Shown: positions 45,577 through 56,579 of the stretch, piece by piece | Numbering within the stretch: position 1 is the first letter of the stretch | Layout of the letters: every line of letters begins with the position of its first letter | Source of the DNA: Panorpa germanica | Taxonomy: Eukaryota; Arthropoda; Insecta; Mecoptera; Panorpidae | Direction of reading: 5' to 3' | NCBI GenBank assembly: GCA_963678705.1 | Contig: OY783221.1 | Span: 13,578,001 to 13,642,000 of the forward strand | Length of the DNA: 64,000 nt | Position numbers and translations under genes: made by a program | The notes under the pieces: generated by a model | What the model saw: only the letters and a program-made list of their open reading frames with translations | Told to the model about the DNA's origin: nothing | The model's database searches: none

Positions 45577-46342
45577 AAGTACTAATAACTTTTGAAAGTT
45601 GATGCACTCAAATAAATGTTAAAAGCAAAATAATTATCAATATTAATATTATTAATTAACGTCGACCTATTTCCGATGCTGAGTCCTACCACTAACGACC
45701 TCATTTTATGTTATGTGTGATGCCGTGGCCTTACTTATGTAAAGTACACCGCTGCTTAATAAGTGTACGATTATTATGTATATAATAAATATAACTTAAT
45801 AACAAGCAAACCCAAAAAATATATCTCTGGTACGAAGATCTAATCCGAAGACACAGCAATCTAGTGTCAACCAATCTGTGTCGTCCAGGATGTTTATCAA
45901 AACTTATTATATGTTTAGTTTTTAACACATGTAGTACATTAACAATATTCGCTGTCACTAGTTTAACAGGTTCTCTCAATATCAACAAGTTTCTTCTATG
46001 GTTCTACACGTCTGAGCAACAGGCACATGGAGTGAGATTATTTCTCTTTCCGCTTATTGTATTTTGTATTTATTTTTGATTAGGTATAGATCTATATTTT
46101 ATTATTTAAATTTGTTGCACTATACGTATACAAACTGGCAATAAAATAAGTGTTTTTCTTTCTCACGAATATAAGCAAAGTGTGTTATTTGCTATTTCAT
46201 ACAATGTTTCGTTAACCTAAGAAAAACAATGTATCATACTTAAAACCATAAGAGAAAAGAGAACAGAAAATGAAAAAAAAATAAATTTAAATTTACTATA
46301 AAAGGTTAAAGTTGAATCTTTAAACGCGCTACGAAAAGTAAA
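45577..46342. repeat. 0.77-kb block duplicated at 52681-54079
   Basis: The block holds a LINE 3' tail (CTAATAACTTTTGAAAGTTG), a minus-orientation SINE (45655-45888) and about 450 bp of unknown sequence (AACAATATTCGCTGTCACTA, GTTTCTTCTATGG, TACACGTCTGAGCAACAGGC, CAAACTGGCAATAAAATAAG). The second copy has the same parts in the same order plus a MITE insertion. This copy is the pre-insertion state (TTTGTATTTATTTTTGATT near 46062). Confidence 0.72.
45655..45888 (-). mobile_element. tRNA-derived SINE in the duplicated block
   Basis: AACGTCGACCTATTTCCGAT at the tail side and ATCTGTGTCGTCC at the head side; the B box is degraded (TACGAAGATCTAATCC). Orthologous by position to 52740-52922. Confidence 0.68.
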
Positions 46343-46514
46343 GTAATTAAGGCAGTTGACCGTAAACCCACTTTTGTTAGAAATTTGATAAAATTAAAAT
46401 ATAGTGTTAATGTAGGTGTATTTAGTTTGTCTAAACAAAAATTATTCGATTGTGAAGCGAGATTTTTATAATTAAAGTGCATATAATTAACATACAACGG
46501 GCCGATAAAGTATA

Positions 46515-46890
46515 AAAAAGGCATAATTTAGTGTACCTATATCTGAAAAACAGTTTTTAGGAATAAACTAAAAAAAACTAATATTTAACAACACAAAGAA
46601 TTTGAAAATTTTAGAAATGAAAATCATTTTTTTTAAATATTTAATTTAAAAAAAATATTAGCCGTAATTTTATTAGTGTATGTGAGTTTGTATAGAATGC
46701 TCTAAGGATTGTATAGTGTTTGTGAAAAGTGTTATCGTTTAGTGTGTGTATGCATATGAAAGTTTTTGTTTCGATTGCAGTCTCCGACAAAAATAAATTT
46801 ATCTGCCATTAAGTATTTTAAAGTTTTCGTATTGACTGTCGGGCTATACTTCTGTCTCCAATTGTCACGGCAAAATTACCTTAAGTGAAT
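46515..46890 (-). repeat. Dispersed repeat, inverted copy of 14391-14690
   Basis: Contains GACTGTCGGGCTATACTTCT and the CTCCGACAAAAATAAATTTA stretch; see 14391-14690. It ends near the remnant of the pogo-like element at 46900. Confidence 0.55.
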
Positions 46891-46899
46891 CTACATGAA

Positions 46900-47035
46900 A
46901 GTGTCAGTTTATCTAATGCGTAAATTCAAAATATAAAAATTTACTCTGATATGTAGAGATAAAAATAACATGGGAGAGATAGGCAAATTCAAGACGAATG
47001 AAAAAACTTAGATTTATCAAGGTAGTAAGGTAATA
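46900..47035 (+). repeat. pogo-like MITE, internal to right part
   Basis: GTGTCAGTTTATCTAATGCG and AAAATAACATGGGAGAGATA match 19970-20085, then the sequence continues directly to TTATCAAGG, equivalent to the far side of the MITE at 20698. It is thus an allele of the family lacking the AATGGGCTTGTGTCC insertion. Confidence 0.55.
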
Positions 47036-47941
47036 TCCAGGTTTGGCATATTCAGGTTGCAGCGGACTTAGCGGATGCAGAGGCGCCAAACACATTAACT
47101 TTATAAATATTGATCAACCTCTGAAATAAATTGATGAGCACAGAAGTGATGTATTGCGACAGCAAATTCTGCAATGGGCAATTCTACCCCTTTAGCCTCC
47201 TCTCACACTAGAACAGAATACGTGCGAGGTCGACTTTTCAGTAGAGTTTATTCGAGTTGTTTCGCTTAAATACACATTTTATCATGAGGTGAAGCTTCTA
47301 CGAGAATCGATTTCACATTTTTAGAATAATATCGTTTATACTTGTATACAAATTTATAACATTCTAACGATCAGAGTTATAGCACGACAACTATCTTAAA
47401 ACTGACTAAACTAATAGTTGATTTTATTATATACAAATGCGCATACGATTCTTAGCACTAAGCAGCCTCATGGATTCCATTAGATTAACTGTGTAACCAA
47501 GGACCTCTATCTGACATACTGGTAAACAAATACATACTCCAAAGCCAAGCGATCCGAAGAGCAAACCGACTCAAGTTATTTGCACCCTAGGGTTAAGGGA
47601 ATTAAGGACGACCGTGGATTTGGAGTTGGAGTTGGGGAATTGTGTAATATCTTCCCGTTGAACTTTAAGTTGCACTTAGTTTCTATACTCGATTAAAACT
47701 TTCGTTATAAATCATTCCTTATTGCCGCCATGAACATTATCGTGCTAGTTTTCTACACTATTTGCATATTATGCAATTATAGTTTAATATTGATAATGCA
47801 TAGTGGTGCCATCTCTTGAAAATTATTTTAAAGTTGCATGTTTTGTAACTAAGAACTGTCGTACACTGGTGAAAGTGTTTCGTTTATCCTGACAACGCTA
47901 TAACCTTGACATCTGTTTTCAGATCGACTTATGACAGCCCG
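47036..47941. other. Region without recognised gene
   Basis: Nothing recognisable on either strand. Confidence 0.35.
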
Positions 47942-48475
47942 AATGGGCTTGTGTCCTATGTCTTAATTTCTATAATGTTGTCCTATATATTGATAAAGTG
48001 GGTTACTAGAACCTTAAATGTCCAATTATTTTCATTTTGTCTCTTTAATTATTAAAGGGATTCAACGTTGTACACATTCCAAATGCATGTGACCTCACAA
48101 CCGCTAGTTGTTATCTCTTTTATACAACAGAGCGTAAAAGAGATATATTCTTGACAGAACTCTGACAAGTTTATAGGTTACTAATCTTACAGCTCATAAA
48201 TCTCTGCTATATGTATTTATATATCAAAATATCAAATATAATTTACAGCTATTTCGAGGAACAATAAAATTTCAATATTATGTCTGTGGTAACAGGGTTA
48301 AATAAAATAAAAATTTATTATTCTTTGACATGACTTGATTATTTGCATTAAATGCATTTCACGTCATACAAATGACCGACCATCTCTAGCGCTAAAACTA
48401 CAATTCAAACTTTTAATTGCTGTATCTCCGTCAACATTTAGATATTTATTAAAATAGACACGCCAATACACATGG
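47942..48475 (+). mobile_element. MITE with AATGGGCTTGTGTCC end (copy C, right end lost)
   Basis: Starts AATGGGCTTGTGTCC, matches 20093-20697 and the extra internal segment of copy B, and stops at ACACGCCAATACACATGGCG without the right terminal repeat. Confidence 0.68.
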
Positions 48476-50435
48476 CGTTATCAAAATACATTTGCAAGGT
48501 TCAAAATAAACAAAAAATTACTTCCCAGCAAATATTTTGTTTTTATTTGAAAATTATTATCAAACAAACATTGCGAAGCTTTAAATGGCCCACCCTATAT
48601 GTAGCACATGATCAAACAAACATTGCAGTATTGAGATCAGAGAACTGTTTTCGATTTACCAGTTGATAAGCTATTTCCATCACACCCCCACACCCTGCTT
48701 CACCTATTGGATTCTTGATTGATTGGTTATTTGCTATTCGATTATAGTGATTGCAGCGTCCATAGATGTGCAATATATTCGTATTGTTGCGTCGTACGTG
48801 TAAATGCCGTCGAACAGAGCCGCTTTTAAGCATAGTCAACATAGGCATGTGCTCACGACTTTATTTTTTTTCACAAATGCAAAAGAAAAAATGTGAAAAC
48901 ACAAATTTAAAAAATTTGCTGTATTTAGGGATAGGGACTCATACCACAATTTTAGCCTGGGAGCCCATCCATCCTAAAAGCGGTACTGCCGCAGATAGTA
49001 TGAAAAACCCAATAAGTTAAAAATTAATAGAATAACAAAGCACTGCTTGCATAATTGCTATTGTTTCTAACTGGAAAAAAATATATTAAATCGACGAGTA
49101 AATGGAATTTGTCGTGGTATATATAGTAAGTAAAATTTCAAAGCGTTGGTACATCTAAAAGTTATCAGACTGCTTCATTTCGTTTCGAAATAAAACAAGA
49201 ATTTTTGAAATATTGATTTGTTGATTTTTCCCATTTTGCTCTCATGTTCACATCACTTTCTGTTACTTCTGTCACTTCTGTTTTCCCACCCAAATCTGGG
49301 TTTAACATGGTGGACAAGTTTCCCTCATAAAAATATCTCATTATCCAGTTTCTTTGGTAATGTATAGAAAAATAAAAGGTAAATTTAGAATTCAGTAACT
49401 GTGAAGTCGACGGACAGTTTCAGACTCGAGAAATATGTTGTTAAAGTTCGAATCATTTGCATGGGGAGGAATGGAGAGTATACATTTGACGTGTGGTAAT
49501 GTTTAGTAACACAACTCAAAAGCTTTTATGAAAGGACAAAAAAAATATACTTAAATGTCCTAATTTTTGCAGTAGACTAGATGGACCAGACATATTTAGT
49601 TAACACAATAAAAAAAGTTTTGTTTCACTATAAGATTGTTTTCGCGTATGTAGCACTCTTATCTTCCCTTCAATATTAAGATCTGTACTATCGTACAATG
49701 GGTAAGACAGAACAAATTTTGAGGCATTCGGAAAAGGTACGAAATGGAGTGGATATAGAAAAAATCGATAAAATTAGGCCTAATTTGCACCCTTAGGGGT
49801 CATCCAAAAATTACGTCACACAAATTTCATGATTTTTGATGTCCCGCCTCTCAAACGAGACCACTAGGGCTCCGCTAAGACATCAACTGACTGAATGGCG
49901 CGCTTTTTAAAAAAGGAAGTTATGCTGCCGCACTCTGTATTTAAAAAAAAATTATTTTTGGTTTTGATATTTTAATTTTTTTAAGTCTAAATATAGATTA
50001 GATGTAACATCACAAATCCAATGACTCCTCATCCCCTCCAATAATTCTAAAATACTAAATACTAGTATTTAGGTCATAGTGCATAGATCAAAACACGTGG
50101 AAGGAGGTAGGGGCAGATGGGCAGTGTATATAGATTTATATATAAAGGGTTCGTGTTGTTCTGCTGATAATCTCCCTTATGGACGCCATGTTGATCTGTG
50201 GTCTCCATGTAGTTTTTTATTGTTTTATTTTGCTTTATTGCTACATACCGTAGTAACAGCACGGAGCACAGAGCGCGCGGTATTCAATGAGTAATGGGAT
50301 ACGGTCGACTAGCTGGCCGTGAACTGCGATCCGTTTATTTCGATTCTGTGGTGAACGGACATTGTTATTTTATGTACAGGTATTGGCAACCAGCGTGCTT
50401 ACCAGCCTGTTGTGTAAATCATAAGAACTGTGAAA
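48476..50435. other. Region without recognised gene; one transposon end
   Basis: GGGGTCATCCAAAAATTACG at 49796 is a DNA-transposon terminus also seen at 8921. The less AT-rich patch at 50200-50430 could be a promoter or 5' UTR but shows no clear exon. Confidence 0.35.
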
Positions 50436-50574
50436 TTAATTTATGATTAGACTTTTTGGGACCCTATCAACTTCTCCTTCATCATATTCATTGCGACAGG
50501 TTGGCCTTCCCTGGGTAGAGGCTTCGTTCATCTGTTCGACAGTTAGTCCTGATGCCAGAAGACTATCCTGCTCC
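50436..50574 (-). other. Coding-like segment of 46 codons, unidentified
   Basis: On the minus strand, after CACAG at about 50575, one frame reads EQDSLLASGLTVEQMNEAST, then QGRPTCRNEYDEGEVDRVPK, to a TAA at 50436-50438. The acidic, charged composition and absence of AT-biased residues are unlike random frames in this DNA. There is no good pyrimidine tract at the acceptor, and an in-frame stop lies just upstream. It might be a terminal exon, an old retroposed piece or part of an unknown mobile element. I recognise no family. Confidence 0.3.
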
Positions 50575-50888
50575 TGTGTTTATCTCGTAAATTTATTAAG
50601 CAACGCGGATATTGCTATTTGCTCTGATCATATAACATGTTTCAAAACCAACAATTCCAAACTTTTTCATACAAAATTCTATTTTAAAATAAAAGTGTTG
50701 GAAACGTCCCGTTTTGAACGTGATTGTATATCCAACTCTGTGGTATTTTGTCCCGTTTTTAAATCACTTGTTTGTGATATATAAGTTTCACATTCAAATT
50801 TGACCAAAAGATAAAATGTCCATCTTTCAGAAAATATAGAAAAACCACGATATGATCGAAAGAAACTTTATTTACATGTTACGTATAT

Positions 50889-51610
50889 TTAAGGAGGTAC
50901 ATGACGTTAACGTAAATGATGAAAACGTTGTGAAATTTGGAGAGTCGATACAAATAGTTAAAATACATGCTGTCTCAAAATTTTAGAGACCTAGGGTTCA
51001 TAGTTTTCTTTTTATACATGATTAAAAATAGTCATTTTCAATACAAATCATAATTTTTAGCTAAATTTCACCACATAATATACTTTTTAACTATAAAAGA
51101 ATGGTGACACGGCTTTCAAAAACTAGGTGTATATAAAATAATCTTTTCTGTAAGTATTGCAAAAAGAAAATTATCAAAAGGATACCTATTTACGAATATA
51201 TTTAAATACAACCAGTAAGAAACAGTAATGTAAGTTATAAGCCGGTAACGTTGCAAATGCCAATTTGAGCGGGAAATTCAAAATCGGAATAAATGTTATA
51301 TAAAATATAACAATTTATTTGTCAAAGAACCAAATCACGCATGCGTCTAGACACGTAAATTTGCAGAGTTGCAAAATTTATAATTCCTTTTTCAAAATAT
51401 TTAATTTGTATTTAAATTGAATTAATATAAATTTGATATTAATTATATGTAATTTTTAATTTATTAAACTAATATATGCATAAAAAATCATTTTAACAAG
51501 CAAAAAGCAGTTTAATAGGGAATTGAAAAATTCATTTTCTTCGTATTTTGCATTTCGTATTACCAACAGATAAACTTATTGCATTGACGGTACGTCCTGT
51601 ACCTCCTTAA
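50889..51610. mobile_element. 722-bp TTAA-flanked DNA element, complete (copy B)
   Basis: TTAAGGAGGTACATGACGT at the left and ACGTCCTGTACCTCCTTAA at the right are inverted ends. The related sequence at 40858-40900 has a single TTAA where this element sits, supporting TTAA (or TA) target duplication. Copy A at 4973-5565 lacks the right end. No transposase frame; type is piggyBac-like by target site only. Confidence 0.8.
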
Positions 51611-51837
51611 TGTTTACCTAACATAATAAAACATTTTTGTTACGTAAATAATATTACCTAATATACAACGTTTCGTGACCTCTTACTAATTTTGAAAAAT
51701 AACTCTACCTTTTAAAATATTTCTTAATTATCAATATTAAGCAATTCATTCAGGGCGCATTCCAGAAGAAGCAACTGTAACATGTTCAGACTTGAAGAAC
51801 TAAATTAAAAATGTAATAAGTTATTCATGACAGAAAG

Positions 51838-52731
51838 AATGGAGCGAAAAAAGTGATAATGAATTAAGGGAAGTGAAGTTATCAATTTGCAAACAAGAGT
51901 TGCCGATCAGACTAAATTGAAGACTGGAAGTTGGGAGGGCGATTCTTTAAAAAAAAAATTGATTTTTAATCGCTTTGAATCGAAGTCTAAAGAATTCATA
52001 CAGAAAAAAATTAAGTTTAGAAGATCGATTTAGAAAAGATCTTTTATCGATTTTATTTTTATTAAATTTGTAGAAAAATACAAGCCTTTCTTATAATTAA
52101 AGAATAAGTGAAGAGTGATTTTTGATTAATCAATAATTATTATTTATTATAGAATAAAATAATTATAATTCCCGATATTTCATGTCCAAGCTTATAATAA
52201 ATAATGTAAATAATCGTATAGTTGCATTCTTACAAAAAAAAAAATCTAATTTCGATTTTCCAGTGTTTGAGATCGATTCATTGTTTAAAATCGATTTTCT
52301 CGATTCAAAAAGTCGATTCTTCGATTCGCCAATCGCCATCCCTAACTGGAAGTAGTAATATATAGACTCATGATAGGTTATACAAATCTTACACATAACT
52401 ACTTATTCAAAAGAGAACCACAACCAATATATGAACAATGTAACAGCCCACTAACGGTAAAGCATATTATTCTTCGATGCTCAAGGTACTCGTCGCATAG
52501 ACAAGGCTGTAAATTGTCTGAGGAATACAGGCAGATATTTGAAAGCAGGGAAAGCCTAAAAAACCTTATTGACTTTATCAATAAAAGTAATTTAATCTCT
52601 TTATTTAAAGTACCCATACTCGTGTCTATAACTTGTAAATTATGTTTTGCAAATGTTTATAAATGTATATATTATTTTATGTGCTAATAACTTTTGAAAG
52701 TTGATGCACTCAAATAAATATTAAAAAAAGA
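51838..52731 (+). pseudogene. 5'-truncated LINE: C-terminus of ORF2 and 3' UTR, interrupted by a MITE
   Basis: Upstream of the MITE the plus strand reads EWSEKSDNELREVKLSICK; after it RLEVVIYRLMIGYTNLTHNY, then EQCNSPLTVKHIILRCSRYS. This is the tail of I/Jockey-group non-LTR ORF2 proteins downstream of RNase H (patterns R-L-R-I-G-H-T-R-L-T-H-x-Y-L and C-x-x-C ... L-T-V-x-H-I-L-x-x-C). In-frame TGA codons occur near 51827 and 51917, and the MITE occupies 51931-52344. The ORF ends at 52687; the 3' UTR has CTTTTGAAAGTTGATGCACT and an A-rich tail. Confidence 0.78.
51931..52344. mobile_element. 414-bp hAT-like MITE in the LINE, exact 8-bp target duplication
   Basis: Flanked by ACTGGAAG on both sides (51923-51930, 52345-52352); removing the element and one copy restores the LINE reading frame. 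The right end CGCCATCCCTA and ATCGATTTT-rich subterminal parts match 59643-60135. Confidence 0.85.
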
Positions 52732-52739
52732 ATAATAAT

Positions 52740-52922
52740 CAATATTATTCATTAACGTCTACCCATTTCCGATGATGAGTCCTACCACTGACGACTTCAT
52801 GTTCTGTCAAGTGTGATGTCGTGGCCTCATCTATGGCATCTATAACTTAATAACAAGCAAACCCAGAAAATATAACTCTGGTCCGGAGACTTAGCCCGAA
52901 GGCCCACTGTGTCGACCACGAT
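52740..52922 (-). mobile_element. tRNA-derived SINE, internally shortened copy
   Basis: AACGTCTACCCATTTCCGAT to GCCCACTGTGTCG, with deletions in the middle and around the B box. It occupies the same position as the SINE at 45655-45888 in the duplicated block. Confidence 0.65.
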
Positions 52923-53130
52923 GTTTATCAAAACATATTATTCGTTTCATTTGAAACACATGTAGTGCCTTAACAATATTCGCTGTCACTAGTTTAACTA
53001 GTACTCTTAATACCAACAAGTTTCTTCTATGGATCTACACGTCTGAGCAACAGGCATATGGAGTAAGATTATGGATGGTAGGTTCATTCAATAATGCACC
53101 ATTACTCTTTCCGCTTATTGTACTTTGTAT

Positions 53131-53804
53131 ACGTCAGTGAAGTACGCAGCCGATTCGATAACAGTCGATTCGGACTAGTGGGGTAAATCAAAATTAATTC
53201 GGTGTTAAATCGAACTTTAAATTACATGGCTAATCGGAACATTTAAGCAAATATTTAAGTGACAATAGCCTGTAGAAGTATTATTTATTTATTTATTTTT
53301 TTTTTAATTTAACGTCGGCCTATTTCCGATGCTGAGTCCTATCACCGACGACCTCCTTCAATGTTGGCAGTATTTATGGTGTCGTGGCCTCATATATGCG
53401 GGCTACACCACTGCCTAAATAGTGTACGATTATGTATGACCATAATCAATATAAGTTCATAATAACCAAACCCAGAAAATATATATCTGGTCCGGGGATC
53501 GAACCCGAAGACACAGCAGTCGGCGTCAAGCATCAATGCTCTCGCCCACTGTGTCGTCTGTAGAAGTATTAAGTAACTTAAATATTATTATATAATATAT
53601 AAATTCACCAATTAGTGTATTATATTGCTGTTTTAATATAGGAAAATAAAACGCAAACGAACATCTAAAACCTCATTATTTAATGAAATTATTTTTTTAT
53701 CAATAGGTTAACTAATATGTTCCTTAGGTAATTACAAAATTTCGACAAGACAAAATTTTACAAGAATCGACTGCTATCGAATCGGCTGCGTACTTCACCG
53801 ACGT
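53131..53804. mobile_element. hAT-like MITE (8-bp duplication) with a nested SINE
   Basis: Terminal inverted repeats of about 40 bp begin ACGTCAGTGAAGTACGCAGC on the left and ACGTCGGTGAAGTACGCAGC on the right (complement), flanked by CTTTGTAT at 53123-53130 and 53805-53812. Without the SINE it is about 386 bp. The paralogous position near 46062 has one uninterrupted copy of the target. Confidence 0.88.
53284..53557 (-). mobile_element. tRNA-derived SINE, full length, with 14-bp target duplication
   Basis: Flanked by CTGTAGAAGTATTA at 53270-53283 and 53558-53571. On the minus strand it has an A-box-like head (CACAGTGGGCGAGAGCATTG), a B box (GGGTTCGATCCCCGG), the TTTTCTGGGTTTGGTTATTA core and an A-rich tail with AAATAA units. 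Nearly identical to 63346-63605, so recently mobile. Confidence 0.92.
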
Positions 53805-54084
53805 CTTTGTATTTGTTTCTGATTAGGTACATCTATATTTTATTATTTAAATTTGTTGCACCATACGTATACAAACTGGCAATAAAATAAGTGTTTTTCT
53901 TTCTCCAGAATAGTGTGTTATTTGCTATTTCATACAATGTTTCGTTAAACTAAGAAAAACATGATACATTGTACATGATACTTAAAACCATAAGAGAAAA
54001 GAGAACAGAAAATGAAAGAGAAATATTTTAAATTTACTATAAAAGGTTAAAGGTGAATCTTTAAATGCGCTACGAAAAGCAGAA

Positions 54085-54907
54085 AGCATTGTAAATGCAC
54101 TCTCATAGTTGAGAGAACCGAGAAAAACAATACCGGATAAAGTATGTTATTTCCGGAATATTCTATACGGAAATGAAAATAAAAATTTAATAGTTTGTAT
54201 TGTGAGAGAAAAATAAGAAAATAAAGATGATCTTAGACTAAGAAGTCACGGAAACTAAGTGAGCCGCGGTGTCCCGGAACAGGAAACTAAAACGCGATTG
54301 CTGTTTTATATCAGTACACTGTATTTTTAATTTATATACAATTTCAAATATTCAAATGTATGTATGCTTTCATACAAATAGTTAGCATTGTCTCTATTTG
54401 TTTAATGTGTTCAATAATTTTAAAAATATTCAACTTAGATTTTTTTAAATATTTTTCTGATAACTGTTATGACGGCCTATGACCCACTTCCGGGTTGACG
54501 TCGATTTTTGGAACACCCTGTATATGTAAAGAAATTATATTTCTTTAATTGGTAACACTGACCAGAGATCTTGCAACTGCATTCTAGTCAGATGAGCTAA
54601 CGGTATATATTAGTCATAGCTACTTTCATTGTGTGCCAAAAACCAACACAATTAATATTTGGAGCTGACAGAACTCACTGTGCATAATGTTAAGTTATAA
54701 TAAAATTAGATAAAAAGGAATTTAAATAATAAACTTTAAATGTCGTTTCTTTGATTTCAGGTAAGATAGTATGATTTAAGTTAAACAGTGCAATTATTAT
54801 AATGTGTATGTAAATTACTAAAATAAAAATCTTTCATTTCAGAAGCAACACATAGGTTTTGTTTAAAATTTTTCTTAAAAAGTTATTAGTCAGCGTTACA
54901 AGCAAAC
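54085..54907. repeat. Mostly unannotated; repeat at 54525-54905 inverted relative to 29770-30125
   Basis: GGAACACCCTGTATATG at 54512 is a transposon-type terminus. The following 380 bp matches 29770-30125 in reverse. 54085-54500 shows nothing recognisable. Confidence 0.5.
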
Positions 54908-55018
54908 ACATATATAAGGCAACGACATCATAAATACTGACAACATAGTAGGAGGTCGTCGGTGATAGGACTTAGCACTGTAAATATGCCGACGTTAAAT
55001 AAATAAATTTAAAAAAAA
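54908..55018 (+). mobile_element. SINE 3' half
   Basis: CATCATAAATACTGACAACA, GGAGGTCGTCGGTGATAGGA and CCGACGTTAAATAAATAAAT match the tail half of the family, ending A-rich. Confidence 0.7.
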
Positions 55019-55434
55019 TGACATTAATATATTATTTAAATTTCAAGTCCAAACCCGCAAAAGTAGGACTATACGAAAGTGTATTAGGTTCATCACACCC
55101 GATCACCCTCTACCCCCTTGAAATGTGGTGGGTAATTTGAATTCAAAATCCGCAAATATGCCATGGGCTAACGTTGTAATCAGTAATTGTTGTTTATTTT
55201 TGGAATTTAATAATATTATGTATACAAATATTTGTTAAAATTAATCTCGCTGAGTACATAATAACAAATCCAATATACATAAAGTAATTATTTCAGCGCC
55301 ATCTGTTATACAATATACGAGTCCCAGGAATCGGAAATTTATAAAAGTTCAAAACTTGTTGGACAACATCCCGACTTAAAATTTCAGTGCGATTAGTCTT
55401 AACATGTATAGACCCAACCGGGCACCATAATTGG

Positions 55435-56010
55435 GTAAAAATTAATAGAGTAATATCAGTTTTACCTCATCGGGAGTCAATTGGGACCTACCTATGATAA
55501 CCCAACGTAAAAATTAATCAAACTAGTCAGTTTAACCTCATTGGAACCCAATGAGGAACCGACCGGGATAACTAAATGTAAAAATTAATAGAGTAATGTC
55601 AGTTTTACCTCATTAGGGCTCAAATGGGACCTACCTGCGATAACCCAATGTAAAAATTAATAGAGTAATGCCAGTTTTACTTTATCGGGACTCAATTGGG
55701 ACCTACCTACGAGAACCCAACCTAAAAATTAATCAAATTAGTCTGTTTTACCTCATTGGAACCCAATAGGGAGCCGACCGGGATAACCCAATGTAAAAAT
55801 TAATAGAGTAATGTCAGTTTTACCTCATCGGGAGTCAATTGGGACCTACCTACGATAACCCAATGTAAAAATTAATCAAATTGGTCAGTTTTGCCTCATT
55901 GGGACCCAATGGGGAACCGACCGGGATAACCCCATGTAAAAATTAATTCAGTAATGTCAGTTTTGCCTCATTTGACTCAATGGGGATCCGACTGGGATAA
56001 CCCAACGTCC
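55435..56010. repeat. Minisatellite, eight units of 71-72 bp
   Basis: The word GTAAAAATTA (one copy CTAAAAATTA) recurs at 55435, 55507, 55578, 55650, 55722, 55793, 55865 and 55936, a 71-72 bp period. Two unit types alternate irregularly: one with AATAGAGTAATGTCAG and GGGACCTACC, one with AATCAAATTAGTCAG and GAACCGACCGGGAT. Related single units occur at about 60795-60880. Confidence 0.92.
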
Positions 56011-56059
56011 AGGAACTCATTATAAAAATTAATAAAGCAATAAACATATATAGTCAAAA

Positions 56060-56250
56060 TCACGATAGATCGGCGGACTTAAAAGAGGTTATAAGAGCGG
56101 TATAAATTTATAAAAGGATAATGAATTTTGTCTTATTCGTTTCTATATACATTATAGAAAAATAAATGAGTCAGTGCTTTTTAGTTATATCAGCTGTTTA
56201 TACCCCACAACTTGTTTTAAGTATGAGTCACCGCCGAACTCTGGTAACTT
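56060..56250. mobile_element. Diverged second copy of the 8060-8263 MITE
   Basis: The right edge GTCACCGCCGAACTCTGGTAA and interior TTTCTATATACATTATAGAA match; the left edge is degraded (ATCACGATAGATCGGCGGAC). Confidence 0.7.
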
Positions 56251-56365
56251 CAACCATACCTAAGCATAAAAACATCTTTTTACTATTAATTATCATAATT
56301 GTTATTGCATAGATTTAAAAATTATTTTTAAAAAAGAGTTTAAAAGTTTAAGTTTAGTTGTCTGA

Positions 56366-56575
56366 AATAATATTTGTGGTGAAGATGTTACTATTAATGA
56401 CAGATGGCCAGGGTTCCCAAAAAAATTATTATGAATTTGGAAAATTAATTTTTTTACTGAAATTGCCCGGTTCAGACCCTTTTGTATTTTATGTTACACC
56501 CCTAACGGAAACCCAATGGGATAGCCCGGTTGGGTTCAAATTGGATTTACAAAAAAAAATCTAATCGGCGCAGTT
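56366..56575 (+). repeat. Tail of the minisatellite-bearing repeat
   Basis: GTGGTGAAGATGTTACTATT and CCCAAAAAAATTATTATGAA match 60920-61010. A 68-codon plus frame here is not a recognised protein. Confidence 0.5.
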
Positions 56576-56579
56576 ATGC

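Larger units (their letters stand above)
52681..54079. repeat. Second copy of the 45577-46342 block, carrying a MITE
   Basis: Same order of parts as 45577-46342: LINE tail, SINE (52740-52922), 450 bp of unknown sequence. It is split at 53131-53804 by a MITE. Matching resumes at TTTGTATTTGTTTCTGATTA and ends at GCGCTACGAAAAG. Confidence 0.72.

Noticed and set aside
52370-52687. Independent 105-aa gene
   Set aside because: Sequence is the C-terminal tail of a LINE ORF2; upstream in-frame stops and truncation show it is a retrotransposon remnant.
53490-53557. tRNA gene suggested by the GGGTTCGATCCCC B box (also at 63535-63605, 31877, 43430)
   Set aside because: No cloverleaf acceptor pairing, and the sequence is part of a repeated SINE with target duplications.
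55435-56010. CRISPR-like array
   Set aside because: Head-to-tail 71-72 bp units without distinct spacers, in a eukaryotic context.
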